From the NCBI GenBank assembly GCA_938009055.1, contig CALLIO010000095.1:1-11121 (forward strand): DNA of 11,121 nt, written 5' to 3'. A model generated the notes under the pieces. That model had not been told where the DNA came from. It saw only the letters and a program-made list of their open reading frames with translations, and did not search any database. The position numbers were made by a program, and so were the translations under genes. This stretch comes from an uncultured Altererythrobacter sp. (GTDB lineage: Bacteria > Pseudomonadota > Alphaproteobacteria > Sphingomonadales > Sphingomonadaceae). Numbering within the stretch: the stretch's first letter is position 1; the number at the start of each line of letters is the position of its first letter. This document shows positions 1 through 6,554 of the stretch, one piece after another.

Positions 1-1053
1 CCGATTGCGCTTCTGGTCGATCTGACCAGCGGACAAGTCCTGCACGAGCGCAATGCCGACCGGCGCTTTATCCCTGCTTCGATCACCAAGGTGATGACGG
101 CCTATGTCGCTTTTGAGCTGATGGCCGATGGCAAGCTCAGCCCGCAGCAGAGCTTTACCCCTCAGCCCGAAACGCATGAGAAATGGTTCCGCAAGGGTTC
201 GACCATGTTCTTGCCCGCAGACGAGCCAGTTACGGTCGACAATCTGCTACGCGGGATCACCACGATCTCGGCCAATGACGGCTCGGTGGTCTTAGCGGAA
301 AGCGCCGCGGGTTCGCTCGACGCATGGGTTGCCATGATGAATGATGAGGCGCGGTTGATTGGCATGCGCAACAGCCATTTCGGCACGCCCAATGGTTGGC
401 CGGACGAAGGCAAAACTTTTGTCACTGCGCGCGATCTTGTCACTTTGGCAGATGCGCTGATCTCTCGCCATGCATCCAAATATAGCGAATACTTCGGCAA
501 AGAGGGTTTCCGCTATGGCGGCGTTGGGCAGGCCAATCACGACCCGCTGATTGGCAAGGTGGAGGGGGCAGACGGCATCAAAACCGGCTTCACCAACGAA
601 GCGGGCAATGGCTTTCTTGGCTCGGCCCAGCGCGACGGACGGCGATTGGTTCTGGTGATCGCAGGAGCAGCCAGTGAAGAAGCGCGCGCGCAAGCATCGC
701 GCGATTATGTTGAATGGGGCTTTTCAAACTTCCAATCGCGTCAATTCTTCGCGGCCAATGATACGGTCGGCTTTGCCAAGGTTCAAAATGGCAAAGAGGG
801 GCGGGTGGAACTCGCCGCGCTTAAACCTGTGCGCATTGCTGTGCCGAGCGGAACCGAGCCGCGCATCGCAATGAAGATCCTCTATCATGGGCCATTGCGT
901 GCGCCGATTGCAGAAGGGCAAGAAGTTGCGCGATTGCATGTTTCAGTCGACGGCATGCCCGATTCCGAATTGCCGCTGATCGCGAAGCAAGAGATTGCAA
1001 AGGCTTCTGCAATAGGACGGATCATCAACGGCATCACCGGATGGCTGCCATGA
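1..1053 (+). CDS. D-alanyl-D-alanine carboxypeptidase (PBP5/DacF-type, serine peptidase S11), 5' truncated by window edge
   Basis: The reading frame is open from base 1, so the N-terminus (signal peptide and first strand) lies outside the window and 350 residues are visible. All three penicillin-binding motifs are present in order: SITK at visible residues 27-30 (nucleophile Ser27, Lys30), SAN at 90-92, and KTG at 194-196. A C-terminal PBP5-type beta domain follows from about residue 240 and ends in a hydrophobic/amphipathic tail (IGRIINGITGWLP) of the kind that holds such enzymes to the inner membrane. The family removes the terminal D-Ala from peptidoglycan pentapeptides in the periplasm and so limits cross-linking. 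It is the first visible gene of the plus-strand operon and its stop overlaps the tmk start (ATGA). The annotated start of any frame at base 91 (a GTG just after the SITK lysine) cannot be real because it would remove the nucleophile. Which dac paralogue this is cannot be settled. Confidence 0.93.
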   Translation, partial: PIALLVDLTSGQVLHERNADRRFIPASITKVMTAYVAFELMADGKLSPQQSFTPQPETHEKWFRKGSTMFLPADEPVTVDNLLRGITTISANDGSVVLAESAAGSLDAWVAMMNDEARLIGMRNSHFGTPNGWPDEGKTFVTARDLVTLADALISRHASKYSEYFGKEGFRYGGVGQANHDPLIGKVEGADGIKTGFTNEAGNGFLGSAQRDGRRLVLVIAGAASEEARAQASRDYVEWGFSNFQSRQFFAANDTVGFAKVQNGKEGRVELAALKPVRIAVPSGTEPRIAMKILYHGPLRAPIAEGQEVARLHVSVDGMPDSELPLIAKQEIAKASAIGRIINGITGWLP

Positions 1054-1688
1054 GCAAGGGGCTTTTCATCGCTTTTGAAGGAGGAGAGGGGGCTGGCAAA
1101 TCCACTCAGGCTCGCATGCTTGTTGAGGCGCTGGATGCGCGGGGCATTGCCGCTGATCTCACTCGCGAACCGGGCGGTACAACCGGCGCTGAAGCGATAC
1201 GCACTCTGCTGCTCGATCCACCGGGCGAAGATGAAGGCTGGGGACCGCGCGCAGAAGCGCTGCTGTTTGCGGCAGCGCGCGCTGACCATGTTGCAAAACG
1301 TATCCGGCCCACTCTGGCGCGTGGCGAGTGGATCATCTGCGACCGCTTTGTCGATTCGAGCAGAGCCTATCAAGGCGGGGCGGGCGAGCTGGGTGATGCT
1401 TTGATTGTGGCCCTGCACGAAATTGGTAGCGAAGGCCTGCGCCCTGATCTCACCATTCTAATCGAAGCAGACCCAACTGAAACCGCGCGCCGCTTGGCCC
1501 AGCGCGATGGCGATACATCGGATGCAATTGGCGGGCGCAGCGCGGCCTATCATCAAGCGGTGGCTGCTGCCTTTCGCGCTCAGGCAGAAGCTGATCCGGA
1601 CGGCAGCGTGATTGTGGATGGCTCTGGCTCGGCCGAGGATGTCCACGCGCGTGTCATGCAAGCCCTTACCCAAAGGCTGGGGGTTTAG
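1050..1688 (+). CDS. tmk: Thymidylate kinase (dTMP kinase)
   Basis: The product phosphorylates dTMP to dTDP with ATP in the cytoplasm, an essential step for dTTP. Numbering is from the ATG at 1050 (212 residues, normal for the family). The P-loop GGEGAGKS is at 11-18, the dTMP-binding REPGGT at 39-44, and the DRF..SSRAYQG signature at 98-109. A lid region rich in Arg and Asp runs from about 147 to 165. Another in-frame ATG lies at 1041 (three residues longer). I prefer 1050 because it forms the classic ATGA overlap with the upstream carboxypeptidase stop (1051-1053) and puts the P-loop at the usual distance from the N-terminus. Neither start has a strong Shine-Dalgarno sequence, which fits coupled translation. 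holB begins 7 bp after the stop, and tmk-holB linkage is common in proteobacteria. Confidence 0.96.
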   Translation: MSKGLFIAFEGGEGAGKSTQARMLVEALDARGIAADLTREPGGTTGAEAIRTLLLDPPGEDEGWGPRAEALLFAAARADHVAKRIRPTLARGEWIICDRFVDSSRAYQGGAGELGDALIVALHEIGSEGLRPDLTILIEADPTETARRLAQRDGDTSDAIGGRSAAYHQAVAAAFRAQAEADPDGSVIVDGSGSAEDVHARVMQALTQRLGV

Positions 1689-1695
1689 AGAGCAC

Positions 1696-2646
1696 ATGGA
1701 TTGGCCCAACCACAGCGAGGTTTGGCGCGAATGGCGCAGCGCGATGGCTGGAACTCGCATGCATCACGGGTGGATTTTTGCGGGTAAAAGCGGGCTGGGA
1801 AAGCGTGACTTTGCCAATGTCGCCGCGCGCGAATTGGTTCGCGAGGATGGCATTGCCCAACCTGATAGGGATCATCCCGACATCCTCCATCTCACCCATC
1901 TTCCCAAGGATGAGAAGGAGCAGGGGAAGAAGGACAAGGGCGAGCCATACGAGACCAAGCGCAATATCGCGGTGGGGCAAATCCGCTCTATGCAGCAGAA
2001 ATTGACGACAAGGCCCACACTTGGAAGCCGGCGCGTCGTCCTGATCGATCCGGCCGATGATATGGAAAAGTCAGCATCCAACGCGCTGCTCAAAAGCCTA
2101 GAAGAACCCCCGCAGGGTACCTTTTTCATCCTCCTAACCCACCGTCCAGCTCGATTGCTTCCCACCATCCGTTCGCGCTGCCGTATTGTGCGCTTCCCAT
2201 CACTGTCAGCCGCTGATCTTGAGCGGACGCTGCGTGAATACGCGCCAGAGGCCGCCCCAGATGCGATTGCGGCAGCGATCGCGCATTGCAATGGATCGCC
2301 AGGGCATGCACTGACATTTTTAGAGCAACAATTGGAGCCGCTTTCGGATCTCTTTGAGCGGATTGTTGAGACGGGCGACCCCGATCTGACGATGCGCGCC
2401 CAGATTGTGAAGGCCGCCGGCCAACGCCCTGACCGCGATCGGATCCAAGCAATAGTTGCGCTGGCCCAGTCGACTTTATCGCAAAGGCTGGGTGATGATC
2501 CGCGCGGCAAACAGCTCGCCGCAATTGATATGCATCACCAGTTGGGTGTTCTCGCCTCTCAAGCGCCAACCTATAATTTTGATCCCGGCCTGCTGCTGCT
2601 GGAAGTTGGCGGCTTGCTTGCGCGGGTCGGTCAAGCTAGCGAATAG
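1696..2646 (+). CDS. holB: DNA polymerase III subunit delta' (clamp loader)
   Basis: This is a 316-residue AAA+ clamp-loader subunit. It works with the DnaX and delta subunits to load the beta sliding clamp on DNA. The P-loop is degenerate (GKSGLGK at 30-36, followed by Arg instead of Ser/Thr), as expected for delta', which does not hydrolyse ATP. The box SNALLKSLEEPP is at 128-139 and the SRC motif carrying the trans-acting arginine is at 160-162. The four-cysteine zinc module found after the P-loop in E. coli delta' is absent, and a charged Lys/Glu/Asp stretch occupies about 70-90. The frame is open upstream to 1612, which would overlap tmk by 77 bp. The ATG at 1696 is chosen because it lies just past the tmk stop, has a GAGAG element upstream and gives the normal family length. 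tatD begins 3 bp after the stop. Confidence 0.93.
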   Translation: MDWPNHSEVWREWRSAMAGTRMHHGWIFAGKSGLGKRDFANVAARELVREDGIAQPDRDHPDILHLTHLPKDEKEQGKKDKGEPYETKRNIAVGQIRSMQQKLTTRPTLGSRRVVLIDPADDMEKSASNALLKSLEEPPQGTFFILLTHRPARLLPTIRSRCRIVRFPSLSAADLERTLREYAPEAAPDAIAAAIAHCNGSPGHALTFLEQQLEPLSDLFERIVETGDPDLTMRAQIVKAAGQRPDRDRIQAIVALAQSTLSQRLGDDPRGKQLAAIDMHHQLGVLASQAPTYNFDPGLLLLEVGGLLARVGQASE

Positions 2647-2649
2647 ATC

Positions 2650-3426
2650 ATGCTGATCGATAGCCATTGTCATCTTGAATATGAAGGTCTGGTTGAGGAT
2701 CAGGCAGGCGTTTTGCAGCGTGCGCGTGATGCGGGCGTCGGGCAATTTCTCAATATCTCGACCAAGCAAAGTGAATGGGAACAAGTTGTTGGAACTGCCG
2801 CGCGTGAGGATGACGTGTGGGCCAGCGTCGGCATCCACCCGCATGAAGCCGACCAGCACGAGGATCTGGGCGAGGCAGTGCTGCTCGAAGCGACCGAGCA
2901 TGAGCGCGTGATCGCCATCGGTGAAACCGGCCTTGACTATTATTACGACCATTCTGATCGCGGTGTTCAGCAGGCGCTTTTCCGCATGCATATCAGCGCA
3001 GCGCGCAAGACCGGATTGCCGCTGATCATCCATACGCGCGATGCAGAGGCGGATACGTTGGCGATATTGGAAGAAGAGCTGGGGAAGGGGGTTTTTCCGG
3101 CGCTCATCCATTGCTTCACGGCCTCGGCTGATTTTGGCGCAAAAGTGCTCGATCTGGGCCTCACCATCTCGCTATCCGGCATTGTCACCTTCAAAAACGC
3201 CAGGGATTTGCAGGAGGTTGCAAAGGAAATTCCGCAAGACCGGCTACTGGTTGAAACCGATAGTCCGTTCCTCGCGCCTGTTCCTCATCGCGGCAGGCCG
3301 TGCGAGCCAGCCTTTGTCGCTGATACGGCGAAATTTGTGGCTGACTTGCGTGATGAGCCCTTTGAACAGCTTGCTGAGGCGACAACGCGCAATTTTGCCA
3401 ATCTCTTCACGAAAGCCCAGTTTTGA
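2650..3426 (+). CDS. tatD: TatD/YcfH-family metal-dependent hydrolase (DNase)
   Basis: This 258-residue protein is a TIM-barrel member of the amidohydrolase superfamily. The TatD family acts as Mg/Mn-dependent deoxyribonucleases, with reported 3'-5' exonuclease and repair roles in E. coli TatD. The metal-binding set is complete: H6 and H8 in DSHCH, GIHPH at 61-65, E92 in GETGLDYY, H128 in IIHTRDA, H154 in IHCFT, and D204 in VETDSPFLAP. The RGRPCEP motif lies at 214-220. Length matches the family. The position just after holB equals that of ycfH in E. coli, so YcfH-like is the more exact relative than TatD itself; the true substrate is not known from sequence. The start ATG is 3 bp after the holB stop without an obvious ribosome binding site. 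The stop overlaps the TTG start of the next gene. Confidence 0.93.
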   Translation: MLIDSHCHLEYEGLVEDQAGVLQRARDAGVGQFLNISTKQSEWEQVVGTAAREDDVWASVGIHPHEADQHEDLGEAVLLEATEHERVIAIGETGLDYYYDHSDRGVQQALFRMHISAARKTGLPLIIHTRDAEADTLAILEEELGKGVFPALIHCFTASADFGAKVLDLGLTISLSGIVTFKNARDLQEVAKEIPQDRLLVETDSPFLAPVPHRGRPCEPAFVADTAKFVADLRDEPFEQLAEATTRNFANLFTKAQF

Positions 3427-4190
3427 AGTTCATAATGCTCGGCTCTGGCACCTCTACGGGCGTGCCGCGCGTAGGTAATGACTGGGGTGATTGTGACCCT
3501 GATGAGCCCAGAAACCGTCGCAGCCGCGTTTCTATCGTGGTTGAGAGTAACAGCGGCAAACGCCTGCTCGTCGATACCTCGACCGATCTGCGCAGCCAAT
3601 TGCTCGCCAATTCCATCGATCACATAGACGGCGTGTTTTGGACCCATGACCATGCCGACCATTGCCATGGTATCGATGATTTGCGGGTTCTAAGATATGG
3701 CCGCGGCGGGCCAATATCAGGCTTTGCCGGGCGTGATACGGCATACCGGCTGCGCCAACGCTTTGGCTATGTGTTCGCCGGACAGCATGGTTATCCAACG
3801 ATTGTTGAACTTGAAGAACTCGATCGGCTGCGGATGTTTGCCGAGTTTGGGATTAGTTGGTGCCAAATGCCGCACGGTCCAACCGAAACCACCGGATACC
3901 GCTTTGAAGCCGACGGCAAGAGCATTGTCTATGCTACTGATTTCTCTGCAATAAATGACGATATGATCGAAACTTTTATGGATGTCGACATTTTGGTGAG
4001 CGATTGTTTGCGGCGTGATCCGCATCCAACGCATGCCAATCTCGCGCTGGCGATTGAATTGGCAGAGCGCTGCCATGCCAAGACACTGGTGCTCAGTCAT
4101 CTTGATAAGAGCATGGACTACCAAACCCTTTGCGACGAGACTGACGATTATGTCATTGTGGGTTATGATGGGCTTGAGGTGACAGCATGA
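3423..4190 (+). CDS. Metallo-beta-lactamase-fold hydrolase, PhnP-like (COG1235 type)
   Basis: This is a 255-residue metal hydrolase. The N-terminal LGSGTSTGVPRVG strand-loop, then THDHADH (H75, H77, D79, H80), H151, D173 and H226 reproduce the dinuclear metal ligands of the PhnP/RNase Z branch. Members of this branch are phosphodiesterases, and E. coli PhnP cleaves 5-phosphoribosyl 1,2-cyclic phosphate. The structural zinc site of PhnP is not kept: only one cysteine (C24, in the GDCDPDEP segment) is present where PhnP has three. No phn genes are nearby, so a phosphonate role should not be assumed; substrate unknown. The start is TTG at 3423, overlapping the tatD stop by 4 bp. The next in-frame ATG (3435) would begin inside the first conserved strand, so TTG is favoured. 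The stop overlaps the ATG of the downstream small gene. Confidence 0.9.
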   Translation: MKFIMLGSGTSTGVPRVGNDWGDCDPDEPRNRRSRVSIVVESNSGKRLLVDTSTDLRSQLLANSIDHIDGVFWTHDHADHCHGIDDLRVLRYGRGGPISGFAGRDTAYRLRQRFGYVFAGQHGYPTIVELEELDRLRMFAEFGISWCQMPHGPTETTGYRFEADGKSIVYATDFSAINDDMIETFMDVDILVSDCLRRDPHPTHANLALAIELAERCHAKTLVLSHLDKSMDYQTLCDETDDYVIVGYDGLEVTA

Positions 4191-4357
4191 ATGATGCGAG
4201 TACAATCCAGATTATTTCACTGGTCGGATGGCTGGTTTTGGCAGGATCGGCCTTTGCTTCCTATCAATTGAGTTGGAAGAAGGGTTTGACCATTGCGCTT
4301 TCATGGGTCGCGATCTTTGCCTTTGTCTTTGTGATATTCACCTGGGCGGGGATGTAA
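4187..4357 (+). CDS. Small two-helix membrane protein, unknown function (56 aa)
   Basis: This short gene begins with an ATG that overlaps the upstream hydrolase stop (ATGA, 4187-4190) and ends with TAA at 4355-4357. The 56-residue product has two hydrophobic stretches, about residues 9-24 and 34-53, separated by a short basic turn containing WKKG (30-33). That arrangement suggests a helical hairpin in the inner membrane with the loop in the cytoplasm. The start overlap, the clean hydrophobic pattern and codon use like the neighbours argue that it is real and co-translated with the hydrolase. I do not recognise a named family. It is the last gene of the tight run; a 61-bp gap separates it from mazG. 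Confidence 0.75.
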   Translation: MNDASTIQIISLVGWLVLAGSAFASYQLSWKKGLTIALSWVAIFAFVFVIFTWAGM

Positions 4358-4387
4358 TGCATATCACACGCCTATCCATGACTTAAC

Positions 4388-4401
4388 ATAATATATATTA
4401 T
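4388..4401. repeat. Perfect 14-bp AT-only palindrome upstream of mazG
   Basis: ATAATATATATTAT is its own reverse complement and lies 17 bp upstream of the mazG ATG, in the only non-coding gap of the left half. The gap (4358-4418) is far richer in A and T than the surrounding coding DNA. It contains several -10-like hexamers, such as TATTAT at 4396-4401, and a TTAACA hexamer at 4383-4388. The segment may be an operator, a promoter melting region, or both. No convincing -35/-10 pair at 16-18 bp spacing that leaves room for a leader could be fixed, so no exact promoter is called. No GC-rich terminator hairpin is seen in this gap. Confidence 0.55.
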
Positions 4402-4408
4402 CACTCTA

Positions 4409-4413
4409 AAGGA
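4409..4413 (+). promoter_or_regulatory. Ribosome binding site of mazG
   Basis: AAGGA lies 5 bp upstream of the ATG at 4419. It is one of the few clear Shine-Dalgarno sequences on the plus strand here. It supports both the mazG start choice and independent translation of mazG, unlike the coupled genes before it. Confidence 0.7.
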
Positions 4414-4418
4414 CTGGA

Positions 4419-5204
4419 ATGGCCGACGCAATCCACCGCCTCCTCGCGATCATGGCAACGCTGCGCGATCCAGAGCGCGGTTGCGACTGGGATAAGGCAC
4501 AAACACACGCCTCCATCGTCCCGCATACAATCGAAGAGGCTTATGAAGTCGCCGAAGCGGTTGAGAATGGCGATCCTGAGGAGCTGCGCCAGGAGCTCGG
4601 CGATCTATTGTTCCAGACTGTATTCCAGGCACGAATTGCCGAGGAAGCCGGAAAATTTGATTTCTCAGCCGTTGCCAATGCGATTTCCGACAAGCTCGAA
4701 GCGCGCCATCCACACATTTTCGGCGATGAGGATATGCCCGGCGGCATGAAAGAAGAACGCTGGGAAGCAATCAAGGCTGCTGAAAGAGCAGAAAAAGGCG
4801 CAAACAGCGCGCTTGATGGCGTTGCGCGCGCTTTACCAGCCTTAATCCGGGCGGAAAAATTGCAGAAACGCGCTGCTCGCACCGGTTTTGATTGGCCAGA
4901 TCCGGCAGGTCCAAAAGCCAAAGTGCTAGAGGAAATGGCCGAGCTTGAAGCGGCCAACACCCTTGCGGAACAATTGGATGAAGCCGGGGATTTGCTGTTC
5001 GCCGCAGTCAATCTTGTCCGCGCTTATGGTTTGAATGCAGAAGAAGCTTTGAAACGCGCCAATGCCAAATTTGAAACCCGATTTCAGGCAATGGAGCTAC
5101 TTGCTAACGGGAAATTCGACACGCTCGATCTAGACGAGCAAGAACGTTTGTGGCAGCAAGTTAAGACCGCTGAACGACCTCAAGAATTAAACTTAAAGCG
5201 TTGA
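4419..5204 (+). CDS. mazG: Nucleoside triphosphate pyrophosphohydrolase MazG (tandem domains)
   Basis: This 261-residue cytoplasmic enzyme hydrolyses NTPs/dNTPs to the monophosphate and pyrophosphate and clears abnormal nucleotides. Two MazG domains are visible. The first has the metal-binding EExxE...ExxD set at E39, E40, E43, E59 and D62. The second has E171, E172, E175, E188 and D191. Both sets are complete, as in E. coli MazG, where the C-terminal domain carries most of the activity. The linker carries the family block RHPHIFGD (96-103) and KEERWEAIK (111-119). The start has a good ribosome binding site. The gene follows a 61-bp AT-rich gap and may have its own promoter. No mazE/mazF toxin-antitoxin genes are nearby. 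The last 12 bp overlap the end of hflX on the other strand. Confidence 0.96.
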   Translation: MADAIHRLLAIMATLRDPERGCDWDKAQTHASIVPHTIEEAYEVAEAVENGDPEELRQELGDLLFQTVFQARIAEEAGKFDFSAVANAISDKLEARHPHIFGDEDMPGGMKEERWEAIKAAERAEKGANSALDGVARALPALIRAEKLQKRAARTGFDWPDPAGPKAKVLEEMAELEAANTLAEQLDEAGDLLFAAVNLVRAYGLNAEEALKRANAKFETRFQAMELLANGKFDTLDLDEQERLWQQVKTAERPQELNLKR

Positions 5205-6554
5205 AAATTGGCCCCATTCCTTGGGATTCATCCGCACCTTAACTAGCCGCTGCGGACCGCCATTATCATCTGTTCCATTGTCCGCATCCGACAAAACCTC
5301 GCCATGCGCATAGAGCCAGGCAAGCCGTTTGCCATCCGCTGCGCTAATCTCAACCGAAACTTCCACGGCGGAATGGGTCAGCGCCTCTTCCACCGTACCT
5401 AGGAGCTGATCCACCCCTTCCCCATCCAACGCCGAAACGAGGATAACATCGGAACGCTGTTCAGCCGATGCGATGAGCGCCGCGCGTTCTTCTTCATCGA
5501 GCAAGTCGGACTTGTTCCAAACCTCTAGGATCGGAATCGCATCCTCCCCCTGCTCTGCCTGTTCACCCGGATTGGGAATGGAGATACCAAGGTCGGAAAG
5601 CACTGAGAGAACCTGCTTCTTCTGCGCACTATTGGCTGCATTTGCCATATCGCGCACATGAAGGATCAGGTCAGCGGTCGTTACTTCTTCCAGCGTCGCC
5701 CGAAATGCGGCGACCAATTGCGTAGGAAGATCGGAGATGAAGCCCACTGTGTCGGACATTATAACTTTTTCAAGCGCCGGGAGCGCAATTGCGCGCATTG
5801 TCGGATCAAGCGTAGCAAAAAGCAGGTCTTCTGCTATCACGGTTTCGCCGGTTAAGCGATTGAATAAGGTTGATTTTCCGGCGTTGGTATAGCCCACCAA
5901 AGCAACAACGGGCCAAGGGGCCCTTCCCCGCCGCGCGCGATGCAGGCTGCGGGTCTTTTTGACCTGCTCCAATTCCTTACGCAGCCGCCCCATACGCTGG
6001 CGGATCATGCGCCTGTCAGCCTCGATCTGGGTTTCGCCCGGTCCACCAAGGAAGCCAAAACCACCACGCTGCCGCTCAAGGTGTGTCCAACTGCGAACCA
6101 AACGGCTTTGCTGATAATCAAGATGCGCAAGTTCGACCTGCAAGCGTCCCTCAGCCGTTGCGGCGCGTTCGCCGAATATCTCGAGAATTAGTCCCGTTCG
6201 GTCTATTACCTTGCGTTTGAGCGCTGTCTCCAGATTGCGTTGCTGAATGGGGCTGAGCGCGCCATCAACGACCACAATCTCGATCTCATGGAGATTGCAT
6301 TCTGTCTGAATATCAGTGACTTGCCCCGATCCAAAGAGCGTGTTCGGCTTTACCGAGCGCACCGGCACAATGCGCGAATGGGCAAGCTCGATCCCGATCG
6401 CAAGAGCCAGTCCGCAAGCTTCCGCGAGCCGGTCATCTGCATCGAGGTCATAGGACTTGCCCGAGACATTGGGGCACAGGACAAGGGCGCGCGCGCCGCG
6501 CGACACCTCTCCCATCAAATCATCATCAAAACTCAGTCTTCTTGACCTTCCCAC
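5193..6554 (-). CDS. hflX: GTPase HflX (ribosome-binding)
   Basis: HflX is a GTPase of the Obg-HflX class that binds the 50S subunit; in E. coli it splits stalled ribosomes, notably after heat stress. The 453-residue product has the N-terminal HflX domain with the hallmark GGFGFLGGPGETQIEADRR (164-182) and a coiled linker (about 183-210). The G domain follows: G1 GYTNAGKST (221-229), a G2 threonine near 249, G3 DTVG (268-271), G4 NKSD (347-350) and G5 SA (374-375). A C-terminal region runs from about 395. The start taken is a GTG at 6554, which overlaps the end of hfq by 22 bp. An in-frame ATG at 6515 (440 residues, 17 bp after the hfq stop) is the alternative; neither has a clear Shine-Dalgarno. 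The hfq-hflX order is conserved from E. coli to alphaproteobacteria and implies co-transcription. It ends tail to tail with mazG. Confidence 0.95.
   Translation of the reverse strand: MGRSRRLSFDDDLMGEVSRGARALVLCPNVSGKSYDLDADDRLAEACGLALAIGIELAHSRIVPVRSVKPNTLFGSGQVTDIQTECNLHEIEIVVVDGALSPIQQRNLETALKRKVIDRTGLILEIFGERAATAEGRLQVELAHLDYQQSRLVRSWTHLERQRGGFGFLGGPGETQIEADRRMIRQRMGRLRKELEQVKKTRSLHRARRGRAPWPVVALVGYTNAGKSTLFNRLTGETVIAEDLLFATLDPTMRAIALPALEKVIMSDTVGFISDLPTQLVAAFRATLEEVTTADLILHVRDMANAANSAQKKQVLSVLSDLGISIPNPGEQAEQGEDAIPILEVWNKSDLLDEEERAALIASAEQRSDVILVSALDGEGVDQLLGTVEEALTHSAVEVSVEISAADGKRLAWLYAHGEVLSDADNGTDDNGGPQRLVKVRMNPKEWGQFSTL

Noticed and set aside
885..1418. 177-residue minus-strand open frame across the carboxypeptidase-tmk junction
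   Set aside because: It spans two confirmed plus-strand genes and shows no domain or start signal.
1612..1695. 28-residue N-terminal extension of HolB
   Set aside because: It would overlap tmk by 77 bp and adds no conserved sequence; the ATG at 1696 gives the family length.
1872..2510. 212-residue open frame on the minus strand inside holB
   Set aside because: It is a shadow of holB: Arg/Ser-rich composition, no recognisable motif, no ribosome binding site, and full overlap with a gene that has clear clamp-loader motifs.
2476..3111. 211-residue minus-strand open frame across holB and tatD
   Set aside because: It is antisense to two well-supported genes, has low-complexity shadow composition and no known domain.
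4419..5204. MazEF toxin-antitoxin locus suggested by mazG
   Set aside because: No mazE or mazF is present on either side. MazG is a common stand-alone enzyme, and the neighbours are a small membrane protein and hflX.
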